Positions 9,357 to 18,307 of a stretch of DNA of 64,000 nt are shown here, in pieces. The notes below the pieces were generated by a model. That model was not told the origin of the DNA. It worked only from the letters and a program-made list of their open reading frames with translations, and made no database searches. A program made the translations under genes and the position numbers. Within the stretch, counting starts at the first letter, position 1, and every line of letters begins with the position of its first letter. This stretch comes from Agarophyton chilense (lineage: Eukaryota; Rhodophyta; Florideophyceae; Gracilariales; Gracilariaceae): assembly GCA_030374765.1 (NCBI GenBank), contig JARGXX010000004.1:372001-436000 (forward strand), in the 5' to 3' direction.

Positions 9357-12300
9357 CTATTCCCATTCCATAACGAAGAGCCAAATTTTGTCAACCTCGT
9401 CGTCGAGATCTTCCCCGTGCGGGTCCGCTGACACAGCTCGTTCCCGAGAAAGCGGGGTTTGAGTGTGCGACACCTCAGTGTCTTGTCCGCGGCGGCGGGT
9501 GATCGTCGGCTCTGTAGGCGGTCCGGGTGCGGAGTTCTCCACACGACTCTCCCTAGGCGGGTTTTCGTCATCTTTTCTGACGTCGTGCTCGGCTGGGTCG
9601 GCGGTGATGTCGCTACCCATACGCTGGGGTTGTGACTTCTCTGTCGCCGGCTCGGTCGGGCTCGCCGTCTCACTGTGAGAACTAGATTCCCTGTTAAGGC
9701 GACTGGCTGACGCCGAAGCATCGTCCTGCGAAGGAACTGAGTCCTCCTCCCCCTCCTTAGGCGTAGAGCCAGGAGGCTTGATTACCTCCGGTGGGGGAGT
9801 AACTCTGTAAGAGTTCGTTGACTGGGCCCTTGAGGGAGCGGGCCCAGGTTCGGGAGTATTCGAAGTTTCCGGTAGTTCGGTTAAACCACGTTCCGGGTGC
9901 GGAAGTATAACGGGGCAGGTGTTCGAATCTCCGCCTGATGGGTTAACTTCCGTTGAATCATCCCCTGTGGAGGGCGTTGGTGCCGACACCACTTCCACAT
10001 TTGGGTTGGGCGCTCGTGTGATGCGGTCCCTGGAGATCCGTTCGTGGCGGTTAGCGATATCCAATACCACCGTGTCCGGGTCTACAGAAACCACACGATA
10101 GGGTCCGTCCACAATTGGCGAAAGCTTGTGCCTACGTTCCTTTTCAGGATTGTAGTATTCCTTTCGAAGGAAGACGAAGTCGTCGGGCTCCACCTGAGGT
10201 AGAGGTTTGCGAACCCGATTGTCAAAGTCCTTCTTGTAGGCGCGTTGAGCTTTGTCCATTGCTTTCCGGGCTATCGGCACCATCTTCGTAAGCCACTCCT
10301 TCCAGGCTTTTCGGTACAATCCCGGTGACGGGTACGTCGACAGCCTCTGTTGAGCCTCGATGGCGACCGGCGGCGGTGTCCTCGACAGTACCAGTTCGAA
10401 TGCGGATAACGATGTAACCCAATGTACCTGGGTGTTGTATGCATACGTGATAGCGTCTGTGTACAAGTCCCAATTTTTGGGGTGATCCGCAACATACGAT
10501 CTCAAAGCGTTGAGTATCGTGCGATTAAACCTCTCCACCTGGCCATTCCCCTGAGGGTGATACGTAGTAACAAATAAATTCCTTACATCAAGGATTCGAC
10601 ATACATCCTGAAAGAACTTTGATGCGAATTGCCCTCCGTTGTCGGATAACAACTGCACCAGCGGTCCATATACGAACACCCAATGGGTCACGAACGCTTG
10701 CGCGACGGTAGCGGCGGTGATCCGCTTCAGCGGCACAGTTCTCGTTAGCTTAGAGAATCTGTCAGAAATGACAAGCAGATACCGATGACCTCGGGGCGTC
10801 CTGATAAACTCCCCTAGGATGTCTATGGCCACGAATTCGAGTGGAGCCCGTGCCGGGAACAGCGTCAACTTCTTATAGTGCTTCCGAAGTTTGACGTCAT
10901 TCTCGGCGCAATTGGCGCAGGCCCGTCTGACGGCGTAACAATCGAATGCCATTGCCGGCCAGTAAAAGTCCCTTCTCAACGTGAGGTACAGTTTTCTTCC
11001 CCCGGGGTGGGCGCCAACCTTCACATAGTGAGTGAGGTGTAATACCCTCTGTTGTAGGGTGTGCGGCACCACTATTCTCGGGCGAGGTCCAACGGTCCTG
11101 ATTAGGTAACCCTGATCGTCGTCCTCGAAAGGTAACTGAAAACCTCCGTTGAGGCGAGCCCGAATCCGTGTACAGAATGGGTCGAGCCGTTGCTCGCGTA
11201 TCATCTCCTCTGGAGAGATAGGTATAAAAGAGCCGGTCGGCGAATCCAGACTCTCGTTGACGAGTATATCGTCACAAACATCATCCGTCAGCGGTTGAGC
11301 TCCTCCCTCGAGGTCCGATACCATAAAGCATGGGATGTCATCGTCCTCGTAGGGTTCCGTTTCCGCTGTTGTTCCCAAGCAGGATAGTGCATCAGCCTGA
11401 GTGTTCAGCTTCCCTTTCTTGTACAGGATCTCAAAGTCGAATTCCGACAGTCGGAGACGCCAGCGCATAAGGCGGCCCGAGGGTTCGGAGATCTCCAGGA
11501 GCCAACGCAAGCATGCGTGGTCCGTATGGACTTTGAAACGAGTACCCATCAGATAGGGGCGAAGTGTAGATAAGGCCCACACAACGGCTAAACATTCTTT
11601 CTCGGAGACCGAGTAGTTCCTTTCGTGGACATTCAGGGAACGTGACCAGTACCCAATAGGGTGACGTTCACCATCCTCAGAGGATTGGAACAGTGCACAC
11701 CCTACTTGGTTTGCACTAGCATCGGTGTCCACTTCGTAAGGGAGCCCAGGATTGGGTAGAGCCAAGATTGGCGGTGATGTTACGGCATTCACCAGTGCCG
11801 TGAAGGCAGACGCTTCCGCGTCGCCAAAAGGTTCCAGTTCAACTGGTTGTCCCTTCTTCAGGAGCCAGTTGAGGGGGGTGGCAATATCCGCAAAGTTCGG
11901 GACGAATCGGCGATACACGTTACACAGACCTAAGAAGGATCGCAACTCCGGTTGAGTTTTCGGATGTTTTGCTTCCTTCAAGGATTTCACTCGTACTTCA
12001 TCGATTGAAAGCTGTCCGGGACGGATGATATGACCCAGATACTTAACCGAATCGGTGAAAAACTCGCACTTCTTGAGTTTCAAGGTGATTCCCGCGTCGC
12101 GGAGTATCTTCATTACGTCCCTGACGTGTTCGAGGTGGTCATCCAGGTTGTTGGAGAAGACAATAATGTCGTCTAAATACACTAGACACGTCCTCCACTT
12201 GAAGGGAGCCAACAGAATGTCTATCGCCCGTTGAAACGTTGCGGGGGCATTTGTCAACCCAAAAGGCATCCTCCGGAATCGGAGAAGTCCTTGATGACAC

Positions 12301-13088
12301 ACGAACGCCGTTTTGTCTCGATCTTCCTCCCTAATAGGGACTTGCCAGTAGCCCGAATTGGCGTCGAGGGTAGAGAAAACAGTAGCACTCCCAAGGGAGT
12401 CGATGTATTCGTCCATCCGAGGGATCGGGTACACATCCTTAATGGTTACCTCGTTCAGGCGTCTGTAATCGATGCAGAAACGCCACGATCCATCCGGTTT
12501 CGGAACTAACACCACTGGTGAGGCCCAAGCGGACTGGGCAGGTTCAATTACGCCCGCTTTAAGCATCTTCTCCACCTGAGATTTCTCCTCTTCCCGAGCT
12601 TTCGGTCCAGCCCTGTAAGGGTGTTGGGCATTAGGCCGAGTGTTCGGTAACAAGTCGATGCGGTGTTCTGTAATCCCAATAGTTCCAAGGGAACCATCCC
12701 ACATGGGGGTAAATTCACGAACCATGTGCCTCAGCTTCTCCCGATGAGATGCGGGTACATGGTTGAGATCCCATTTCTCCAATTCCTGAACAGGATCCGT
12801 CTGGTCTGCTCCTGTGATAGGGGCCGTAACCTCTTGAGGTTTAAAGTGTTCAGCGTGTGGAGCTGCAGTCGTATGCTCACCGTCTTCCGCGATTTTGGCG
12901 GTGTCCTCCCCCTCCTTAGGGTCCGCCACACCAAGGACCTCTGCGATGGGGATCTTTGTAGGTACGACCGCATGCGGGTGTGGAAGAACAGAACCCAGGA
13001 TCTGGTGTTTGACCAAATGCTGCGTTGTCTTTCCAAAATTGGCTACCAAAACCTTGAAAGGTTTATCCGGTTCCACGGAGACAACCAC
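9357..13088 (-). CDS. Element A polyprotein: reverse transcriptase, RNase H, integrase
   Basis: A single open frame of 1243 residues. Reverse transcriptase lies at about residues 150-330, with YLDDIIVFS near residue 304. RNase H begins near residue 450 with VDTDASANQVGCALFQ. The integrase zinc finger (H..H..C..C, HPGGRKLYLTLRRDFYWP) is near 680-730, and the D,D,E core includes VAIDILGEF, LLSDNGGQF and NGQVERFNRT near 750-860. A GPYRV motif and a proline/serine-rich tail follow. This is the standard Ty3/gypsy order. It lies directly after the protease frame and is long and open, consistent with a recent insertion. Confidence 0.95.
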   Translation of the reverse strand: MVVSVEPDKPFKVLVANFGKTTQHLVKHQILGSVLPHPHAVVPTKIPIAEVLGVADPKEGEDTAKIAEDGEHTTAAPHAEHFKPQEVTAPITGADQTDPVQELEKWDLNHVPASHREKLRHMVREFTPMWDGSLGTIGITEHRIDLLPNTRPNAQHPYRAGPKAREEEKSQVEKMLKAGVIEPAQSAWASPVVLVPKPDGSWRFCIDYRRLNEVTIKDVYPIPRMDEYIDSLGSATVFSTLDANSGYWQVPIREEDRDKTAFVCHQGLLRFRRMPFGLTNAPATFQRAIDILLAPFKWRTCLVYLDDIIVFSNNLDDHLEHVRDVMKILRDAGITLKLKKCEFFTDSVKYLGHIIRPGQLSIDEVRVKSLKEAKHPKTQPELRSFLGLCNVYRRFVPNFADIATPLNWLLKKGQPVELEPFGDAEASAFTALVNAVTSPPILALPNPGLPYEVDTDASANQVGCALFQSSEDGERHPIGYWSRSLNVHERNYSVSEKECLAVVWALSTLRPYLMGTRFKVHTDHACLRWLLEISEPSGRLMRWRLRLSEFDFEILYKKGKLNTQADALSCLGTTAETEPYEDDDIPCFMVSDLEGGAQPLTDDVCDDILVNESLDSPTGSFIPISPEEMIREQRLDPFCTRIRARLNGGFQLPFEDDDQGYLIRTVGPRPRIVVPHTLQQRVLHLTHYVKVGAHPGGRKLYLTLRRDFYWPAMAFDCYAVRRACANCAENDVKLRKHYKKLTLFPARAPLEFVAIDILGEFIRTPRGHRYLLVISDRFSKLTRTVPLKRITAATVAQAFVTHWVFVYGPLVQLLSDNGGQFASKFFQDVCRILDVRNLFVTTYHPQGNGQVERFNRTILNALRSYVADHPKNWDLYTDAITYAYNTQVHWVTSLSAFELVLSRTPPPVAIEAQQRLSTYPSPGLYRKAWKEWLTKMVPIARKAMDKAQRAYKKDFDNRVRKPLPQVEPDDFVFLRKEYYNPEKERRHKLSPIVDGPYRVVSVDPDTVVLDIANRHERISRDRITRAPNPNVEVVSAPTPSTGDDSTEVNPSGGDSNTCPVILPHPERGLTELPETSNTPEPGPAPSRAQSTNSYRVTPPPEVIKPPGSTPKEGEEDSVPSQDDASASASRLNRESSSHSETASPTEPATEKSQPQRMGSDITADPAEHDVRKDDENPPRESRVENSAPGPPTEPTITRRRGQDTEVSHTQTPLSRERAVSADPHGEDLDDEVDKIWLFVMEWE

Positions 13089-13103
13089 ATTCGCGAGGGC
13101 GAG

Positions 13104-13847
13104 TTAACGCCGCGTGTACAGAGACGGGTTCGGTTGTACCACATGCACACCAATTTGCTTGGTAACAACTGTGAGCCAAACCTGGGTTTCTGGCGGGATA
13201 GCCACTGACTTCGCAACCTTTACCCGTGTAGACACCGGGTCCTTCTTCACAGATTCCTGCGCGACAGGGAGAGGAACGCGTGTTCGCGCTGCTCCCTGTA
13301 AGGGTTTACGAACGATTGGGATCGTAGACCCATCTTCGAGTTCCACAGTTCTATTCCGAGGACGGATGGCTTCCACGAAGTGGTCGCAAAAGTCACAACT
13401 CAGTATGACTGGTGCTGCAAGTGACTTGCATACAATAAACTCTAGTTGAACGAGATAGGAGCCTAACCTCACCATGAGGGAAATTATACCCAGTGTCCGT
13501 AGCGGGTTGTTGTTCGCATCGGCGATGTCCAAACGTGGACCGGTACAAACTTGAACCCGGAGCAGCGGGGGTAACAATTCCACATGAATTAAGTTAGGAG
13601 CGGCTCCTGTATCCAGGACAGATATTTGACAAACCATAAACTGGTTGGACAGGCCGAAGTCGGCGAATTTTTTATAATTCCGCTTGGCCATTACCATAAC
13701 TCGATCCGGAATACGGAGATTACGGGACCGTATCCACGGGCGACGGAGGACACTAAAGTATCCCGAGTTAACGTCGGTGTCAGCCGTTCTCCTTGAAAGG
13801 ATAGTCACAGCTGGGGAGCGAAGCTGGAGCGCCTCGGGCGTCTTCAA
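13104..13847 (-). CDS. Element A aspartic protease region
   Basis: VLDTGAAPNLIH is the catalytic D-T-G-A of retropepsin-like proteases, and VILSCDFCDHF resembles the second hydrophobic-Gly region. It lies between gag and reverse transcriptase and cleaves the polyprotein in this family. Confidence 0.85.
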   Translation of the reverse strand: MKTPEALQLRSPAVTILSRRTADTDVNSGYFSVLRRPWIRSRNLRIPDRVMVMAKRNYKKFADFGLSNQFMVCQISVLDTGAAPNLIHVELLPPLLRVQVCTGPRLDIADANNNPLRTLGIISLMVRLGSYLVQLEFIVCKSLAAPVILSCDFCDHFVEAIRPRNRTVELEDGSTIPIVRKPLQGAARTRVPLPVAQESVKKDPVSTRVKVAKSVAIPPETQVWLTVVTKQIGVHVVQPNPSLYTRR

Positions 13848-13891
13848 CTACGGCTTAGAAGACGCCCCTCCCGCAGGGGAGACTCCCAAGT

Positions 13892-15073
13892 TTAGTTTTT
13901 CGAAGCGGACCCCACCGAATTCGGTGCAGCTGCCTCGAAGGGGACCGGTTGTTCCCCGTTCGCGGGTACAAGTTCTGTATCCCTGTCAGAAAGGTGAGCT
14001 CGGAGTATCTTTTGTTCCTCATAGGACCTACTCGGGACTCGAGCTTTCTCCTCAGGGGTCAGAGCCTCGTACTGAGCGATAATTCGTGAACCCTCCCGCA
14101 GGGGAAATGTGCAGTCTGGTGCTTTGTGACCACGAAGGTAACACAAATAGCAAATCAGCTCTGCCGGGTTCGGTTGTGGACGTGAATCCACGCGACGTGG
14201 TGCTGTATCCCTCCATCCGGGGCGAGACAATCGAGCAGCGGTATTTGCAAAAGGTAGCGATGCGGCTGGCACCCTCCGTCCTTGGGTATAGAGCGCAGGG
14301 TCTTCATCCGTAGTCGGAGCGGATGTCGACGACAACTCAGACGTACCCATAGATTCGGGGTTACTTCCCATGAAGTGCATGTTATCATTGACCCCCACAG
14401 GGGCAGGGCCTCCTGCGAGTGACAAAGACGAGTTACCTCCATCGGCGAGGAGTGCACGTGCCGGCCGACTCTTTCGGTTCTGCCGGGCACGGAGAGTATC
14501 CCCCTCAGCCTGGGCGTACTGAACCAGTTCCAAGTAGGTCAGCTTGCGCTTCTCTTCCTGATGGCGGGCAACCAATGCCCTTATCGAGGGGTCCAAACCA
14601 TCCACAAACATGGTGCATCTCTCGTAGGCGGGGAATACATTCCCGCATCGGTGAAACGCTTTATTCAAGCGAGTTGAATACACCGTTTCGGTTTCCATCG
14701 GCTTCTGCCGCGTATTCCTTAATGCAAGGATTGCTTCCTGAATCGCATTTCCAGTAGCGTATGACCTCAAGAGGTACTGCACCGCTTCGGGCCAGCACGT
14801 GACTCCCCCTTCCGAGGCTCGGGATGATCCACGGACGAAGTTGAACTGGTCTTCAGCCATTCCCTTGAAGAAATAGGGTAATGCAAGATACGCTTGCGCT
14901 TCACTCATACCGAGGATGTCAGCCTCCTGGACGAACCTCGCAAGGAAATCGAGCACCAGAATTGGGTCTGTTCCTGTGAACTCCCTCTTCTGTAGGGTGA
15001 TGCTCAGCCTTTTAATGTAGTCCTTGACCTTACCCGTTCCGCGGGATGTTCGATTTCCCGAAGGGTTATCCAA
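13892..15073 (-). CDS. Element A gag: capsid and nucleocapsid
   Basis: A 393-residue frame. The N-terminal 200 residues resemble Ty3/gypsy capsid (FLARFVQEADILGMSEAQAY, then YSTRLNKAFHRCGNVF). A zinc knuckle CYLCYLRGHKAPDC (CX2CX4HX4C) lies near residue 320. Closely similar capsid regions occur in elements D and E. It forms the virus-like particle in the cytoplasm and binds the element RNA. Confidence 0.85.
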   Translation of the reverse strand: MDNPSGNRTSRGTGKVKDYIKRLSITLQKREFTGTDPILVLDFLARFVQEADILGMSEAQAYLALPYFFKGMAEDQFNFVRGSSRASEGGVTCWPEAVQYLLRSYATGNAIQEAILALRNTRQKPMETETVYSTRLNKAFHRCGNVFPAYERCTMFVDGLDPSIRALVARHQEEKRKLTYLELVQYAQAEGDTLRARQNRKSRPARALLADGGNSSLSLAGGPAPVGVNDNMHFMGSNPESMGTSELSSTSAPTTDEDPALYTQGRRVPAASLPFANTAARLSRPGWRDTAPRRVDSRPQPNPAELICYLCYLRGHKAPDCTFPLREGSRIIAQYEALTPEEKARVPSRSYEEQKILRAHLSDRDTELVPANGEQPVPFEAAAPNSVGSASKN

Positions 15074-15079
15074 CCGGTA

Positions 15080-15922
15080 CTAGCGGTACGATAGCAGCTT
15101 CCGATAGAGAGGATTCGTCGGCTTCAGCTCCCTTAATCCAAGGTGTTTCCTACCCTTCTTCCGGGTACGGATTGCCCCTTGAGAGGTGTAAGTAGCCTTC
15201 GACCGAGTCGCCCGGGATGACCGGCGTCCATCTTCACTATCCGAAGATTCGGAGGACGAACTCGATGACGAGCGATTGGGATCGGAATCCGATAAACCCT
15301 CTTGGAGGTGAACCCTCTTCTTGGACTTGCGGCGGTCCCGTTTAGCGGAGCGGTGTTCTTCGTCTTCCGAAACGTTGGGTTTATCCTTCGAGGCTTCTGT
15401 GTCTCCGTCCATACGGATAATGGCCTCGAGGGTGTCAAGCCGAGCTCGGAAGCGTTCCGCTTGCACGCGGTGTTCCTCCACGAGGCCCCGGTACTCCTGG
15501 ATAAAGACCCCAGGGGTACCAAAGCTTTCCAAAAGGGAGTTCACATCCCTCCTCAGGGTACGAAGGTCATCGGCGACTCCCCGCATCGGGGCATCCTCCA
15601 CCTTGAGGCGGAGGGTAGTAATCTCCTGAAGGAGCTCGACGTGAGCCGCGTTGGCGATATCGATTCGAGTCTCCAGGCGCTGTAATTCAGGGTCGGCCCG
15701 ACTTCGGGGTGCTGCTGAGGGGGTCTCCACCACTGGAGCTGGGCACACAGCCAGGACCTCTCGAGGACCTGAAACCACTGAGGGTGCTCTCCGAGTGTCC
15801 GGATCGATACCGGAATCGTTCCGACCTTCGGGAATTGAGCTCCTCGACCTAGGCGGGGCCGGGGGCACTGAATCCGCTTGACGGTTCGATCCAGCCCTGG
15901 AACCACGGGTAGGCGGCGACAT
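15080..15922 (-). CDS. Element A N-terminal gag segment
   Basis: A 280-residue frame, first after the 5' LTR. It has a Pro/Ser/Arg-rich start, a likely coiled coil near residues 80-180 (LQRLETRIDIANAAHVELLQ and onward), and a Ser/Asp/Arg-rich charged tail. It ends a few bases before the capsid frame begins. Elements D and E have the same kind of low-complexity charged segment before capsid. Confidence 0.75.
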   Translation of the reverse strand: MSPPTRGSRAGSNRQADSVPPAPPRSRSSIPEGRNDSGIDPDTRRAPSVVSGPREVLAVCPAPVVETPSAAPRSRADPELQRLETRIDIANAAHVELLQEITTLRLKVEDAPMRGVADDLRTLRRDVNSLLESFGTPGVFIQEYRGLVEEHRVQAERFRARLDTLEAIIRMDGDTEASKDKPNVSEDEEHRSAKRDRRKSKKRVHLQEGLSDSDPNRSSSSSSSESSDSEDGRRSSRATRSKATYTSQGAIRTRKKGRKHLGLRELKPTNPLYRKLLSYR

Positions 15923-16130
15923 GCTGCAGACACGACACCGACGATTCGGGGTAACGATGAAATTCGATCACGAGATTCCCGGAGAACGGATGACACAGCA
16001 CAAAACAAAATAAAAACCAATTCCACCCTTTCCAAAGGGGACCACTACAACAAATCTTCACGACGGTGCTTTCTCTTCCAAGAGATATTCCAACACGTGT
16101 ATAACCAACCCAAAAGTCCGAGAACGGATT

Positions 16131-16146
16131 CTAAGTCGGGAGACCA
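16131..16146 (-). other. Element A primer-binding site
   Basis: The minus strand reads TGGTCTCCCGACTTAG, two bases inside the 5' LTR. Its complement ends in CCA, as a tRNA 3' end should. The same core, CTCCCGACTTAG, is found in elements D and E. I cannot name the tRNA with confidence. Confidence 0.75.
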
Positions 16147-16148
16147 CT

Positions 16149-17064
16149 TGTGGAGCAAAACCCGGCGACGGGAAGTGCTCTCAAGGTGTTCGAAGCCTTG
16201 CTCCCTGGGGGAGGCAGACTCAGAGACAGAGCCCTCCGTTCCACCCGTAGTGTGGGGTGTAACTCCCACGGGGGATTCCGGCAGTACCGACGGAGGTGAG
16301 GGGTAGAAACCGTTGGATCGGGAATGGGTATGGGTATCCCAAAGAATGGGGGAAAATCCGGCGAAGAGGAAAAACGGGGCGAGGGTCGGGCACTAACAGG
16401 CACCGGACCCGAGAACCAGAAAAGGGGCGAAACAACAGAAGAAACCCAATACAGGGGCGAAAACCTGTCCTCGAAAGGAAACACAAAAAGCACGCAACAA
16501 GTAAGCAGAACCCCCACGGGGTATCGTGCACGCAGGTCGTCTGAGCGGTCCCAAGGGGGTTGTTGCACGGAACCCAAACGTGGGCACTCTCCAAGTGGAG
16601 TCGCGTCCCTACGCAGGCGTTGCTAACCGGAGCCCGTTCCGGGTTTTAAGGCCGAAACGATGGCGACGAAGAACCTCTAAAGGTATCGAAGACCAACCTT
16701 GGTTCCCATTTACTCTGAGCTTCGGACTGTCAGATCTCGTCTCCTTAAGTAGGGCCCACTAACTAAACTCTACAGTAGTGCACACCTGCTCAGGGCCATA
16801 CACGTGGAGATCCCACGGTCAGGGCCCAAAAGTCCAACGTTCTAACAAATATCCGAAAATCGGTGCCAAAATTAAGCCACGTGTATCACAGGGCCAATCC
16901 AACCATGGGCCATCCGAATTTTCACTTCATAGGCGAACTTTAACCAGAAAACAGTGCCACCTCAGCACACCTTAGAGGGGATCATAGTCATAACCCTCGG
17001 AGGGTTCAATCCTCATTCTATGAGTTGCATCTTCAAGTATCCCCTAACTGGGCGTTGCTCTACA
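16149..17064 (-). repeat. Element A 5' LTR
   Basis: This 916-base copy pairs with 5266-6181. By eye about a dozen substitutions and no obvious indels separate the two. Confidence 0.95.
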
Positions 17065-18307
17065 ACGAAGTCGGGTGTAAGACCGAGGCCAATCCAGCGG
17101 GATATACCTAGAGTGTTTAGGTGAGCACGGCACAGTCCGGGGTGTGACCAATTCTAGGCGGAGCGGTACCACGGCGATTGTCGGAAAAGGAGCGAGGAAA
17201 CACTCGTATGAGGTGGACGAGTGGGGTGAGTGGTGCGGCCACTCACGAGAGCCAAAAAGGAGAAGAAGAGGAAAACGGGATCGAAACCCTATACAGGGGC
17301 GAGACTACGACAAGTGTCGGCGATTAAATATGAACCCACGGTGGTGGTAGCACTCTGGTCGACAGAGGGGTGGATGAACTAACGTGGAACGGGCGCTCAC
17401 GCAGTATGCGGTGAAGACGCGCCGAAGGCGAAAAGTTTAGAGCCAAGACTCCCTCTTTTGTATCTCCCAAGAGGGTGTTTACTGGGGAGCAGTGCTCAAC
17501 CTCCTAAGTAATGTGGCGCGCGGCCCCTGACAGTGGGCGCGCGCCCGAAAAAATGACACTAAATAGCGATAGCGTAGCTAAATAAATACTAAAAAATACT
17601 AAATAATACTAACCATTAGGTAGAATCCGGGCCACGTGTGGCACGCCTCGTACTTGAGCGTCGGCGTCCGTGCAGTCCACGTGTTTTACCAGTGTGCACC
17701 TCCGGTTCTAACCGGCCGTCGGTACGCAATAGCGGTATAGCTTGTCATAGACCAAGCTAGTCCTGAAGCGAGCGAAACCTCTAAGTCCCGGGAAGAAACC
17801 TTGAAGGGCATTGTCCTTCACTGGATGTAGGACGCGACCTTTAGCGGACATTTTATTCGCGTGGATGTTGATTCCTTTGCTTCCCATAAATTCATGGCAT
17901 TTAAAACGGCTTAGAAGTTTGGGCTTGATGTGGAGGATACTGCTGGCGTCGAAGTTGAACTTGGGGACAAGACAGCAAGACCAGTCATTGGTAAACTCAC
18001 TTAAGTATTGAATTTCAACGGATATTTCTCTACTAAGAGTGTCTTCCTCATCGATATTAATAGTGAAGAAGAGCCACGAGTTCGCATACTAGGACGATCT
18101 TGGTTGAGGAATCAGAATCCGCATATCAATTGGGCTAGTAACGCATTATTGTTGACAAGATCTGATGGGTGAGCTGTAAAGGTTCTTTCAAGGACGATTT
18201 AGAACTCCTGCAACACGAAAAGGTTAAAACGAATGTCATTCAAGAAACTGAGGCGGGTACTGAAGAAAGGCAACTCTGAGTTGTACATGGCTCGAATTAC
18301 ATAACGT

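Larger units (their letters stand above)
5266..17064 (-). mobile_element. Element A: Ty3/gypsy chromovirus with an antisense gene
   Basis: Both LTRs are 916 bases (5266-6181 and 16149-17064). The perfect target duplication ACGAA lies at 5261-5265 and 17065-17069. On the minus strand the order is 5' LTR, primer-binding site, two-part gag, protease, reverse transcriptase, RNase H, integrase, chromodomain, then an antisense reading frame, polypurine tract and 3' LTR. By eye the LTRs differ at about a dozen positions (roughly 1%), so it is young for this window. It looks nearly whole, with about two or three breaks. Confidence 0.95.
5132..17820. repeat. Solo LTR of family B, split by element A
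   Basis: The two halves, 5132-5265 and 17070-17820, together make about 885 bases. They match the LTRs of element E (47823-48709 and 58227-59114), beginning TGTAGGACAACGC and ending TTGTCCTTCA. The perfect target duplication CTGGA lies at 5127-5131 and 17821-17825, inside element C. No family B internal sequence is present, so this is a solo LTR left by recombination before element A landed in it. Confidence 0.9.
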
